Positions 47,290-56,119 of a stretch of DNA of 64,000 bases are shown in pieces; within the stretch, counting starts at the first letter, position 1, and each line of letters starts with the position of its first letter. The translations under genes were made by a program, and so were the position numbers. This DNA comes from CAVXGU01 sp963761615 (lineage in GTDB: Bacteria > Acidobacteriota > Vicinamibacteria > Vicinamibacterales > CAVVIG01): NCBI GenBank assembly GCA_963761615.1, contig CAVXGU010000003.1, forward strand, positions 2,232,001 to 2,296,000. The letters run 5' to 3'. The notes under the pieces were generated by a model. That model was not told where the DNA came from. It saw nothing but the letters and a program-made list of their open reading frames with translations, and did no database searches.

Positions 47290-49311
47290 TCAGGCTTTCC
47301 GCGCCGGAGGCGGCGCCGCCAGTTCGGGATTCCGGAGCCGCTTGATCTCGTCGCGCAGCGACGCGGCCTTCTCGAAGTCGAGGTTCCCCGCGGCGGCCTT
47401 CATCTGCGCCTGCAGGCCCGTCACGTGGGCGTCGAGCTCCGCCTGGCTCGCGAACCCCCGGCGCCCCGTCTCGGGCTCGTCGAGCGTCACGTAGTCGCGC
47501 TCGAAGACGCTCGACAGGACGTCGTCGATCCCCTTGACGATCGACTGCGGGGTGATGCCGTGCTCGACGTTGTAGGCAGCCTGCCGTTCCCGCCGGCGCT
47601 CGGTCTCTCCGATCGCCGCGCGCATCGAGTCGGTCATCGCGTCCGCATACATGATCACACGCCCGTTCACGTTTCGCGCCGCCCGTCCCGAAGTCTGGAT
47701 GAGCGACCCGGCCGACCGCAGGAACCCTTCCTTGTCGGCATCGAGAATCGCCACGAGCGAGACTTCCGGCAGGTCCAGGCCCTCGCGGAGCAGGTTGATC
47801 CCCACCAGGACGTCGAACGCGCCGCGCCGCAGGTCCCGCAGGATCTCGACACGCTCCAGCGTCTCGATGTCCGAGTGGAGGTATCGGACGCGCACACCGA
47901 GCTCCTGATAGTACTGCGTCAGGTCCTCGGCCATGCGCTTGGTCAGGGTGGTGACCAGCACGCGCTCGCCCCGCTCCGCCCGGCACCGGATCTCGCCCAG
48001 CAGGTCGTCGATCTGCCCTTTGACCGGACGGACCTCCACCGCGGGGTCGATGAGGCCGGTCGGCCGGATGATCTGCTCCACGACGACGCCGGCCGACGCG
48101 CGGAGCTCGTAGGGCCCCGGGGTGGCCGACACGAAGACCACCTGCCCCAGCCGCGCCTCCCACTCCTCGAAGTTGAGGGGCCGGTTGTCGAGCGCCGACG
48201 GCAGCCGGAACCCGTACGAGACGAGCACTTCCTTGCGCGACCGGTCCCCGTGGTACATGCCGCGCACCTGGGGCACCGTCTGGTGGCTCTCGTCGACGAT
48301 CACGAGCGCATCGCCGGGCAGGTAGTCGAGCAGCGTCGGTGGCGGCTCGCCGGGCGCGCGTCCGGTGAGATGCCGGGCGTAGTTCTCGATCCCGTGGCAG
48401 TAGCCGATTTCGCGGATCATCTCGAGGTCGAACATCGTCCGCTGGTGCAGCCGCTGCGCCTCGAGGAGCTTGCCCTCGCGCTCCAGCTTCCCGCGATACC
48501 AGGCGAGCTCCTCCTTGATGGCCTCGACCGCCCGCCGCGTCCGGTCGCGCGGCGCCACGAAATGCGACTTCGGGTAGACGGCGGTCTTGTCGTGCCGGCG
48601 CACGGTCTTGCCCGTCAGCGGATCGAAGGAGACCAGGTCGTCCACCTCGTCGCCGAACAGCCCGATGCGCAGCCCCAGCTCCTCGTACGAGGGGTACACC
48701 TCGACGATGTCGCCGCGGACGCGGAAGGTGCCGCGGCCGAAGTCCTGATCGTTGCGCTCGTACTGGATCTCCACCAGCTTGCGCAGGATCTCGTCGCGCC
48801 CGATCCGCTGGCCGCGCTCGAGCGGGAGCAGCATCCCGTAGTACGCCTCCGGCGACCCGAGGCCGTAGATGCACGACACGCTGGCGACGATGATCACGTC
48901 GCGCCGCTCGAAGAGGGACCGCGTCGCGGACAGCCGCATCCGGTCGATCTCGTCGTTGATCGTGGCCTCCTTCTCGATGTACGAGTCGGTGGCGGGGACG
49001 TAGGCTTCGGGCTGGTAGTAGTCGTAGTAGCTGACGAAGTACTCGACGGCGTTCTCGGGAAAGAACCGGCGGAACTCCTGGAAGAGCTGCGCGGCGAGCG
49101 TCTTGTTGTGGACCATCACGAGCGTGGGACGGTTCACGCGCGCCACCACCTGCGCCATCGTGAAGGTCTTGCCCGACCCCGTGACGCCCAGCAGCACCTG
49201 CCGGGGGTCCCCACGCTCGAGTCCGCCGACCAGTTCCGTGATCGCGCGCGGCTGATCGCCGGCCAGATCGAAATCGGACACGAGGCGGAAGCGGTCGTGG
49301 TGCGACGGCAT
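47290..49311 (-). CDS. uvrB: Excinuclease ABC subunit B
   Basis: This 673-aa nucleotide-excision-repair helicase has Walker A GVTGSGKTFTMAQV, the beta-hairpin YYDYYQPEAYVPATDSYIEKE, DESH in VIVDESHQT, helicase motifs TLTKRMAEDL and GINLLREGLDLPEV, QTSGRAARN, and the C-terminal UVR motif. Length is normal. A TACGAT at 49328-49323 (minus strand) is 11 nt before the ATG, so the leader is short. Confidence 0.97.
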   Translation of the reverse strand: MPSHHDRFRLVSDFDLAGDQPRAITELVGGLERGDPRQVLLGVTGSGKTFTMAQVVARVNRPTLVMVHNKTLAAQLFQEFRRFFPENAVEYFVSYYDYYQPEAYVPATDSYIEKEATINDEIDRMRLSATRSLFERRDVIIVASVSCIYGLGSPEAYYGMLLPLERGQRIGRDEILRKLVEIQYERNDQDFGRGTFRVRGDIVEVYPSYEELGLRIGLFGDEVDDLVSFDPLTGKTVRRHDKTAVYPKSHFVAPRDRTRRAVEAIKEELAWYRGKLEREGKLLEAQRLHQRTMFDLEMIREIGYCHGIENYARHLTGRAPGEPPPTLLDYLPGDALVIVDESHQTVPQVRGMYHGDRSRKEVLVSYGFRLPSALDNRPLNFEEWEARLGQVVFVSATPGPYELRASAGVVVEQIIRPTGLIDPAVEVRPVKGQIDDLLGEIRCRAERGERVLVTTLTKRMAEDLTQYYQELGVRVRYLHSDIETLERVEILRDLRRGAFDVLVGINLLREGLDLPEVSLVAILDADKEGFLRSAGSLIQTSGRAARNVNGRVIMYADAMTDSMRAAIGETERRRERQAAYNVEHGITPQSIVKGIDDVLSSVFERDYVTLDEPETGRRGFASQAELDAHVTGLQAQMKAAAGNLDFEKAASLRDEIKRLRNPELAAPPPARKA

Positions 49312-49374
49312 TGCAACCTACCATCGTACCAGAGGGCGTCACGTCGTGCCAGCCGGCACGGGCCCCGGGCGGCG

Positions 49375-49380
49375 TATAAT
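49375..49380 (+). promoter_or_regulatory. TATAAT of the DHH phosphoesterase gene
   Basis: A consensus -10 lies 17 nt before the ATG at 49398; no clear -35 is visible in the G+C-rich DNA upstream. Confidence 0.5.
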
Positions 49381-49397
49381 CGAGGTTTGGGATCTCG

Positions 49398-50822
49398 ATG
49401 CGGTGTCTAGCCGTCTGTCAGGACGAGCTGGTCATCAGGATGCTGGACGAAGTCCTGCTGCCCGGCTTCGACGTCGAGTTCGTCGTGGAGGCCCGGCCCC
49501 TCGCCCGGCGGCTCCACGAAGCCGGCGTGGCCGTCGCGATCGGTGATCCCCGCCGCACCGACACCTACCTCAAGCTCGACCTCGGACCCAGCACCTGCGT
49601 CCTCATCGAAGACAACGGCCGGCGGAGCCTCCGGAAGGTCATCGAGGCCGTCCGCGACGCCGGCGGCGTCCTCATCTACGTGCTCGGCGTCGGGGGCACC
49701 GCCACGGCCCGCCGCGGCGACGACCTCCGCGCGGATTTCCCGGACGTCGCGTACCTCTCGCTCTCCGAGCTCCTCGGCGGCCCGCTGCTCACCGAGTTCA
49801 GCCGATCCCTGACGCGCGCCCGCGTCCAGCAGTACCAGCGCTACTTCAGCGACGCCGACCGGGTGCTCATCCTGCTGCACAACGACCCCGACCCGGACGC
49901 CCTCGCCAGCGGCCTCGCGCTCCGCAACCTCCTCCACCGCACGAAGACCACGGCCATCATCGGCGCCTTCCAGGGCGTGACGCGCCCCGAGAACCTGCGC
50001 ATGATCAACCTGCTCGACATCCAGGTCGAGCCGATCACGGCCGACATGCTGGGCGGCTTCGATCGGGTCGCGATGGTGGACGTGCAGCCGCACTACTTCG
50101 GCGAGATCATCACCCGGGTCGACCTCGTCATCGATCACCACCCGGAGCAGCCCGGCTACACCGCGGTCTACAAGGACATCCGGCCGGACTACGGGTCGAC
50201 GTCGACGATCCTCACCGAACACCTGCGCGCCGTGGACGTCAACATCTCCGAACGCACCGCCACCGCGATGCTGTACGCCATCAAGTCGGACACGCTCTTC
50301 TTCAACCGGCAGACCAACCGGGTCGACATCGAGGCCTTCTCGTACCTGTACCCGCTGTCCGACGCCACCCTCATCCGCCGGATGGAAGGCGCCGAGATCA
50401 CGGTCGAGCGCCTCGACTACGTCCTGAAGGCCTACCAGCACGGCTCGTTCGCCGGGCAGGTCTTCTGCGCCTTCCTCGGCGAGACGCCCCGCGAGGACCT
50501 CGTGCCCTACGTCGCCGACTTCTTCCTCGAGCTGCAGGACGTCAAGTGGACGCTCGTGGCGGGGCTGCTCGGCGACACCGTGGTCATCTCGGTCCGCAAC
50601 CTCGGCTACTCGAAGAACGCCGGCGAGTTCGTCCGCCGCGTCTTCGGCGACATCGGCAACGCCGGCGGGCACCGCTCGATGGCCAAGGCAATCGTCCCGG
50701 CCGAGCCGTTCATCCAGAAGTACGGCCCGCTCGACCCGGCGGCCATTGCCGCCGCCCTCCAGGATCTGGTCGCGCAGTTCCTGCACGACAAGGACGCCAG
50801 GCCGCAGAAGGTCGAAGCCTAG
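49398..50822 (+). CDS. DHH/DHHA1 phosphoesterase with N-terminal Rossmann-like domain
   Basis: This 474-aa cytosolic protein has an N-terminal segment of about 135 residues shaped like a TrkA-N/RCK Rossmann domain (MRCLAVCQDELVIRMLDEVL, YLKLDLGPSTCVLIED). A DHH phosphoesterase follows: LLHNDPDPDALASGLAL, AMVDVQPHYF, LVIDHHPEQP and the C-terminal DHHA1 motif GNAGGHRSMAKAIVP. DHH-DHHA1 enzymes cleave nano-RNA, pAp or c-di-AMP; the substrate cannot be named here. It overlaps the convergent trans-sulfuration gene by 4 nt. Confidence 0.87.
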   Translation: MRCLAVCQDELVIRMLDEVLLPGFDVEFVVEARPLARRLHEAGVAVAIGDPRRTDTYLKLDLGPSTCVLIEDNGRRSLRKVIEAVRDAGGVLIYVLGVGGTATARRGDDLRADFPDVAYLSLSELLGGPLLTEFSRSLTRARVQQYQRYFSDADRVLILLHNDPDPDALASGLALRNLLHRTKTTAIIGAFQGVTRPENLRMINLLDIQVEPITADMLGGFDRVAMVDVQPHYFGEIITRVDLVIDHHPEQPGYTAVYKDIRPDYGSTSTILTEHLRAVDVNISERTATAMLYAIKSDTLFFNRQTNRVDIEAFSYLYPLSDATLIRRMEGAEITVERLDYVLKAYQHGSFAGQVFCAFLGETPREDLVPYVADFFLELQDVKWTLVAGLLGDTVVISVRNLGYSKNAGEFVRRVFGDIGNAGGHRSMAKAIVPAEPFIQKYGPLDPAAIAAALQDLVAQFLHDKDARPQKVEA

Positions 50823-51982
50823 CCGAGCGCCTGGTCGAGGTCGGCGACGAGGTCGTCCGGATCCTCGAGGCCGATCGACAGGCGCACCATCCCGCGGGTC
50901 ACGCCGGCTGCCCGCAGCTGATCGTCGCTGTACCCCCAGTGGGACGTCAGCACCGGCAGGCTCACGAGGCTCTCCACGCCGCCAAGGCTGGCCGCCCGCT
51001 TGACGAGCTGGAGCCGGTCGAACACTGCTTCGGCCCGGTCGAACCGCCCCTCGAGGTCGAAGCAGACCATGCCGCCGAATCCGCGCATCTGACGCCTCGC
51101 GACCGCGTGGTCCGGATCGTGCGGCAGGCCGGGATAGCAGACACGGCTCACGCGGCGGTCGGCCGCGAGGAACGCCGCGATCGCCCCGGCGCTGGCGTTG
51201 TGACGCGCCACGCGCACCGCCAGCGTCTTCAGCCCGCGGCCGATCTGGTGGGCGGCCGCCGGATCGATCACCGCCCCGGTGAGCCGGCGCGTGCGGGCGA
51301 TACGCCCCACGAGCGCCGCGCTGCCGGCGACCACGCCGCCCGTCACGTCGCTGTGGCCGTTCAGGTACTTGGTGGCGCTCTGCAGGGCCAGGTCGACGCC
51401 GAGCGCGAGCGGCTGCTGGTTGATCGGGCTGGCGAACGTGTTGTCGAGGACCGTCGTCACGCCACGCCCGCGCCACGTCGAGGCGACGGCGGCGATGTCC
51501 ACGCACCGGAGCGTCGGGTTGGTCGGGGACTCGAACCACACGACGCGCGGCGTCCCCGCCAGCCGCTCCGGATTGGCCAGCTCGGCCGGCGACACGAATC
51601 GCGAGGTGACGCCGAAGCCCGAGAGCAGATCCACGAGCAGATGCATCGTGCCGCCGTACACCGCCGCCGCGCACACCACCTCGTCGCCCGCCCGTGTGAG
51701 CGACATCAGCGTCGTCGCGGCCGCCCCGATGCCCGAGGCGAACAGGAGCGCGTCCTCGGCACCGTCCGCCACGGCGAGCTGACGCTCCACCGCGCGGACG
51801 GTCGGGTTCTCGTAGCGCGAGTAGAGGTACTTCGACAATCGTCCCTCGTTGTAGTCGACGACCTCGCGCGCGCTCTCGAAGACGAACGTCGTCGTCTCGT
51901 AGATCGGCGGGACGAGAGGCACCGCCTGGCCCGGCGGCACGTCCCCCGCGTGAATGAGCTCGGTTGCCGGTTTCCTGGTCAT
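50819..51982 (-). CDS. PLP-dependent trans-sulfuration enzyme (cystathionine synthase/lyase type)
   Basis: This 387-aa Cys/Met-metabolism enzyme has the PLP lysine in QSATKYLNGHSDVTGG, the phosphate-binding YSRYENPTVRAVE, FASGIGA and VWFESPTNPTL. It catalyses gamma- or beta-replacement/elimination on homoserine derivatives or cystathionine. MetB, MetC, CGL and methionine gamma-lyase cannot be told apart by eye. GGAGG precedes the ATG at 51982; a longer frame upstream is non-coding. Confidence 0.9.
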   Translation of the reverse strand: MTRKPATELIHAGDVPPGQAVPLVPPIYETTTFVFESAREVVDYNEGRLSKYLYSRYENPTVRAVERQLAVADGAEDALLFASGIGAAATTLMSLTRAGDEVVCAAAVYGGTMHLLVDLLSGFGVTSRFVSPAELANPERLAGTPRVVWFESPTNPTLRCVDIAAVASTWRGRGVTTVLDNTFASPINQQPLALGVDLALQSATKYLNGHSDVTGGVVAGSAALVGRIARTRRLTGAVIDPAAAHQIGRGLKTLAVRVARHNASAGAIAAFLAADRRVSRVCYPGLPHDPDHAVARRQMRGFGGMVCFDLEGRFDRAEAVFDRLQLVKRAASLGGVESLVSLPVLTSHWGYSDDQLRAAGVTRGMVRLSIGLEDPDDLVADLDQALG

Positions 51983-52049
51983 CTCGCGACCTCCATGCCA
52001 GCGCTGCCGACGAACGGGCCCGACCCAGGCGCTCCGCTGGAGCTCGGGG

Positions 52050-53438
52050 CTAGACGGCGACAACCGGATCGATGAACTGGCGGTACGCGTCCTCGTAGCC
52101 GCTCGTCATCAGCTCGGAGAGCGGCTGGCGCCGGTCGGACCGATCGTCGAACCCGCCCCTGGTATCGAAGGGGCCGATCGGATTGTGGGCGGGTCGAATC
52201 GTGAACACGCGCGGGATGCGCCTGCCCGCGGCGCGCGTCGCGTCGGTGACGAGGGCGGCCTCGGCCGACTGCAGGTACTCCCCCACCCGCGCCCGCCCCT
52301 CGAGCCGCGGCGCCGGCAGGGCGTGCGCCCCGGGCGACTCCGCGGCGGCCGAGACGACGATCGCCTGCTCCACACCCAGCGCCCCGAGTTCGTCGAGCAG
52401 CCGTACCAGGGCGGCCGGGCGATCGCAGAGCCGGTGGGTCTCCCCGCGCCAGAACGAGTCGGGCGGAAACGTCACCGGGTGCGGCTCGGTGACCAGCGGC
52501 ACGGCCAGTGCGCCCTCGAGGGCGTCGGCGAGCAGCCCGGCCCCGATGCCCGCCAGGTCGAACACCTCGGCCCGGCGGTCCTCCGCCTCGCGGGTCGTGG
52601 GGCGGCGCACGAGCGCCATCCGCCGGTCCTCGCGCACCACCGCGAAGACGACGTCCCGCCTGGCGTCGAGGTCGTGAACGGCCATCACGAGCTCCCGGAA
52701 TCCGGGTTGATCGAGGTTTTCCGACAGCAGGTCGACGTAACGCCGCCCGAGCTCCGCCGCGGGCGGCTGGCGGAGTCCCGACGCGCCGCCGAGCCGCTGC
52801 CACAGGACCCGCCAGCACTGGACGCCGACCTCGCTCGCGGACAGCGGCGCGTGTACCGCCCGCCACCAGACGCTTCCGCGCGCCCGCCGCGGCCGGCGCG
52901 TCGACAGCCCCCGCGCGATCAGGATGATGGCCGCGGCCGTCAGGACGAGCACGACGGCGCGCGGCAGCCACGTCGGCAGGGCCGACGGCGCGAACGCCGC
53001 CTCGAGCAGGCGCACGTACGCGCCCGCCAGCCCGGGGGCGCCGCTGCCCGCCATGCGGGCCACGAAGTCCACGGGAAAGACGATCAGCCCGGCGACGATC
53101 GCCAGCAGGGGCAGCGCCACGATTGCGAGCGACGCCGCCAGCGCCCAGGCGACGAACCGCAGAGCCGGAAGCCACCCGTAGAAGCGTGCCGCCGCCGGCT
53201 GGCTCCAGAAGCCCTTCGCGTCCCAGAGCTGCGAGGCGCCGTCGATCGCCGCGAACAGCGCGCCGACCGCGCCGATGCCCCGCCCCGCGACGACATCGAT
53301 CTTGACGCCGGACTCGTGGAGGGCCCGCAGCACGCCGGCGTGGTACACGCCGTCCGTGCCCGTGCCGGCTAGGACGAGCGCGGTTCGAAGTTGGGGTGAA
53401 TAGGGCTCAGCGGGCGGCGGCTGGCGCGCGGCGGTCAT
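52050..53438 (-). CDS. Patatin-like membrane protein without the serine nucleophile
   Basis: This 462-aa protein begins like a patatin: LVLAGTGTDGVYHAGVLRAL stands where the oxyanion loop GGGxxG occurs, and VVAGRGIGAVGALFAA where GxSxG is expected. The nucleophile position is glycine (GRGIG), so lipase activity is unlikely. Two or three membrane helices follow (FVAWALAASLAIVALPLLAIVAGLIVF, AVVLVLTAAAIILIA). The C-terminal half has FDLAGIGAGLLADALEGALAVP and ends in SGYEDAYRQFIDP, a typical patatin tail. Its ATG overlaps the GreA-like gene's stop codon. Confidence 0.68.
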   Translation of the reverse strand: MTAARQPPPAEPYSPQLRTALVLAGTGTDGVYHAGVLRALHESGVKIDVVAGRGIGAVGALFAAIDGASQLWDAKGFWSQPAAARFYGWLPALRFVAWALAASLAIVALPLLAIVAGLIVFPVDFVARMAGSGAPGLAGAYVRLLEAAFAPSALPTWLPRAVVLVLTAAAIILIARGLSTRRPRRARGSVWWRAVHAPLSASEVGVQCWRVLWQRLGGASGLRQPPAAELGRRYVDLLSENLDQPGFRELVMAVHDLDARRDVVFAVVREDRRMALVRRPTTREAEDRRAEVFDLAGIGAGLLADALEGALAVPLVTEPHPVTFPPDSFWRGETHRLCDRPAALVRLLDELGALGVEQAIVVSAAAESPGAHALPAPRLEGRARVGEYLQSAEAALVTDATRAAGRRIPRVFTIRPAHNPIGPFDTRGGFDDRSDRRQPLSELMTSGYEDAYRQFIDPVVAV

Positions 53439-53905
53439 TCCGCTTCGTCATGAATCGTGACGAGCTTGAGGATCTCGAACTCCCGCTTCCCGCCGGGCGT
53501 CGAGACCGACACGACGTCGCCGGGCTCCCTGTTGAGAAACGCACGGCCGATCGGCGAGGTCGTCGAGATCAGCCCCTTGGTGGCGTCGGCGTCCTCGGGC
53601 ATGACGAGCTGGAAGACCAGCTTCTCGCCGTTGTCCTCGACGACGTGGAGGGTGGAGCCGAATCCGGCGCGGTCGTGGGGGATGCGATCGACGTTCAGGA
53701 GCGCGATCTCCGCGACGCGCTTCTTCAGCATGCTGATGCGCGCCTCGACCAGGCGCTGGCGCTCCTTGGCCGCGGCGTATTCCGCGTTCTCGCGGAGATC
53801 GCCCAGCTCCCGGGCCCGCTTGATCTCTTTCGGCAGCTCCAGTTTCAGCTCCCGATCGAGCGCCATGATTTCCTCTTCGAACTTCTTGATCAGCCGATCC
53901 TTCAT
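53435..53905 (-). CDS. GreA/GreB family transcription elongation factor
   Basis: This 156-aa factor binds RNA polymerase and stimulates cleavage of backtracked transcripts. The N-terminal coiled coil has the acidic tip ARELGDLRENAEYAAAKERQ, essential for cleavage. The C-terminal FKBP-like domain has SPIGRAFLNREPGDVVSVSTPGG. GGGGAG lies just before the ATG at 53905. It is the upstream gene of the patatin-like gene. Confidence 0.92.
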   Translation of the reverse strand: MKDRLIKKFEEEIMALDRELKLELPKEIKRARELGDLRENAEYAAAKERQRLVEARISMLKKRVAEIALLNVDRIPHDRAGFGSTLHVVEDNGEKLVFQLVMPEDADATKGLISTTSPIGRAFLNREPGDVVSVSTPGGKREFEILKLVTIHDEAE

Positions 53906-53991
53906 GCTCCCCGCCACCGCCGCCGCGACCGACTCGCGCCGACCACACCAAGGCCAGCATGGTACCACAGTGCTATTCTCACTACCGGTCC

Positions 53992-54774
53992 ATGCAGCGC
54001 GTCTCCAGCCGCCACAACCCGATCGTCGCCCGCTACCGCGCCGCGGCCCGGGGCGAGCTCGCCGGTCTGCTGCTGCTCGACGGTCCGCACCTGGTCGCCG
54101 ACGCCCTCGACGCCGGCCTGACGTTCAGACACGCCGCCTTCGCCGCCACCGCGCTCGATCGGCCGGACATGGCGGCGCTGGCCGAACGCATCGGACGCCT
54201 GGGCGTGCCCGTCACGGCGGCCTCGGCGCCGGTCATGGGGGCGCTGAGCCCGGTCCGATCGGCCAGCCCCGCCGTCGCGCTCGCAGACCGCCCGGCCGGG
54301 AGCGAACGCGAGACGCGCGGCCCCCACCTGCTGGTCGTGGCCGCAGACGTGCAGGATCCCGGCAACCTCGGGGCCATCGTGCGGGTCGCCGAAGCCGGAG
54401 GCGCCAGCGGCGTCCTGACCTGCGGCACGAGCGCGGACGCCTTCGGCTGGAAGGCGCTCCGCGGGTCGATGGGAAGCGCGCTGCGGGTGCCGCTGAAGCG
54501 CCTGCCGACCCCGTCCGACGCGGCCGCCGACGCCCGCGCCCGAGGCTGCCGCCTGATCGCGGCGGTCCCGCGCGGGGGCACGCCGCTGTTCGATCTCGAC
54601 CTGAGGCCTTCGTCCGCCGTCCTGATCGGCGGCGAGGGCGCCGGACTGCCCGACGCCGTCGTCGATGCCTGCGACGTCCGCGCGACGATTCCCATGACCG
54701 CGCCCGTGGAGTCGCTCAACGCGGCGGTCGCCGCCGCGCTCTTCGTCTACGAGGCGCGCCGCCAGCGAGGCTGA
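53992..54774 (+). CDS. TrmH/SpoU family RNA methyltransferase
   Basis: This 260-aa 2'-O-ribose methyltransferase has the N-terminal substrate-binding fold (SSRHNPIVARYRAAARG, LLLLDGPHLVADAL) and the SpoU knot: AADVQDPGNLGAIVRVAEAGG, then LIGGEGAGLPD and IPMTAPVESLNAAVAAA. It is probably RlmB-like and acts on rRNA, but tRNA is possible. The ATG at 53992 is chosen over an upstream one at 53959. It is followed by rarA after 3 bp. Confidence 0.9.
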   Translation: MQRVSSRHNPIVARYRAAARGELAGLLLLDGPHLVADALDAGLTFRHAAFAATALDRPDMAALAERIGRLGVPVTAASAPVMGALSPVRSASPAVALADRPAGSERETRGPHLLVVAADVQDPGNLGAIVRVAEAGGASGVLTCGTSADAFGWKALRGSMGSALRVPLKRLPTPSDAAADARARGCRLIAAVPRGGTPLFDLDLRPSSAVLIGGEGAGLPDAVVDACDVRATIPMTAPVESLNAAVAAALFVYEARRQRG

Positions 54775-54777
54775 CAC

Positions 54778-56115
54778 ATGGACGGCCTGTTCCCCGACGA
54801 CCAGCCTTCGGCGCCGCCCGCCACCGTGCCCCTCGCCGAGCGCATGCGCCCGCGCACGTTCGACGAGCTCGTCGGCCAGGACGACATCCTCGGACCGGGC
54901 CGTCCCCTTCGGGAGGCAATCGAGCGCGACCTCCTGCAGTCCATCATTCTCTGGGGTCCGCCGGGCACCGGCAAGACCACGCTCGCGCGGATCATCACCG
55001 ACATCACGAAAGCGCGGTTCGTCTCCTTCAGCGCCGTGCTGTCCGGCATCAAGGAGATCCGCGAGGTGATGGCCGAGGCCGAACGTCTCCGCAGGACGAC
55101 CGGCCGCCGCACGATCGTCTTCATCGACGAGATCCACCGCTTCAACAAGGCGCAGCAGGACGCCTTCCTCCCGCGCGTCGAGGCCGGCGACATCGTGCTC
55201 ATCGGCGCCACGACGGAGAATCCCTCGTTCGAGGTCAACGCCGCCCTGCTCTCGCAATCCAAGGTCTTCGTCCTCCGCGCCCTGACGACCGAGGAGGTGG
55301 CCGGCGTCCTCCAGCGCGCCCTGACCGATGCGGATCGCGGCCTCGGCGGCGCGCACGTCACCGTGGAACCGGAGGCGCTGCAGGCGATCGCGGCCTACGC
55401 GAACGGCGACGCCCGCGTCGCCCTGAACCTGCTCGAGCTCAGCGTCTCCGCGGCGCCCGGCGAGGCCGGCGCGCGGCGCGTGAGCCGCGCCCGCGTGGAA
55501 CAGACGATCCAGCGCCGGGCGCTCCTGTACGACAAGTCCGGGGAGGAGCACTACAACCTGATCTCGGCGCTCCACAAGTCGATGCGGAACAGCGACCCGG
55601 ACGCCTCGGTGTACTGGCTCGCGCGCATGGTCGAAGCCGGCGAGGATCCCCTCTACATCGCCCGGCGCCTCGTCCGGTTCGCCTCCGAAGACATCGGGAA
55701 CGCCGATCCCCGCGCCCTGAGCATCGCCGTGGCCGCGAAGGACGCCGTCCACTTCATCGGCATGCCCGAGGGCAACACCGCGCTCGCCCAGGCGGTGCTC
55801 TATCTCGCCACCGCCCCGAAGAGCAATGCGGTGTACGTCGCCTACAACCGCGCCGCCGACGACGCCCATCACGACGTCGCCGAGCCGGTGCCGCTCCACC
55901 TGCGCAACGCGCCGACCGCCCTCATGAAGTCCCTGGACTACGGTGCGGGCTACCAGTACGCGCACGACGAAGCCGAGGGCGTCGCCGACATGTCGTGCCT
56001 GCCGCCTGCGCTCCAGGGGCGGAGGTACTACGAGCCGACCGCGCGGGGCTACGAGGAGCAGATCCGGAGCCGCCTCGAGGCCTGGAAGGCGGCGCGGCTG
56101 CGGACGAAGACGTGA
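54778..56115 (+). CDS. rarA: Replication-associated recombination AAA ATPase
   Basis: This 445-aa clamp-loader-like ATPase acts at stalled forks. It has RMRPRTFDELVGQDDILGPG, Walker A GPPGTGKTTLARII, Walker B IVFIDEIHRFNKAQQDAFLP, sensor IGATTENPSFEVN and the C-terminal RarA tetramer domain (ALHKSMRNSDPDASVYWLARM, NAPTALMKSLDYGAGYQYAH). Length is normal. Confidence 0.95.
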   Translation: MDGLFPDDQPSAPPATVPLAERMRPRTFDELVGQDDILGPGRPLREAIERDLLQSIILWGPPGTGKTTLARIITDITKARFVSFSAVLSGIKEIREVMAEAERLRRTTGRRTIVFIDEIHRFNKAQQDAFLPRVEAGDIVLIGATTENPSFEVNAALLSQSKVFVLRALTTEEVAGVLQRALTDADRGLGGAHVTVEPEALQAIAAYANGDARVALNLLELSVSAAPGEAGARRVSRARVEQTIQRRALLYDKSGEEHYNLISALHKSMRNSDPDASVYWLARMVEAGEDPLYIARRLVRFASEDIGNADPRALSIAVAAKDAVHFIGMPEGNTALAQAVLYLATAPKSNAVYVAYNRAADDAHHDVAEPVPLHLRNAPTALMKSLDYGAGYQYAHDEAEGVADMSCLPPALQGRRYYEPTARGYEEQIRSRLEAWKAARLRTKT

Positions 56116-56119
56116 GGAC

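Noticed and set aside
46312..49410. Long plus-strand frame opposite mlaF, mlaE and uvrB
   Set aside because: Antisense shadow; composition is artefactual and the opposite strand carries three complete family proteins.
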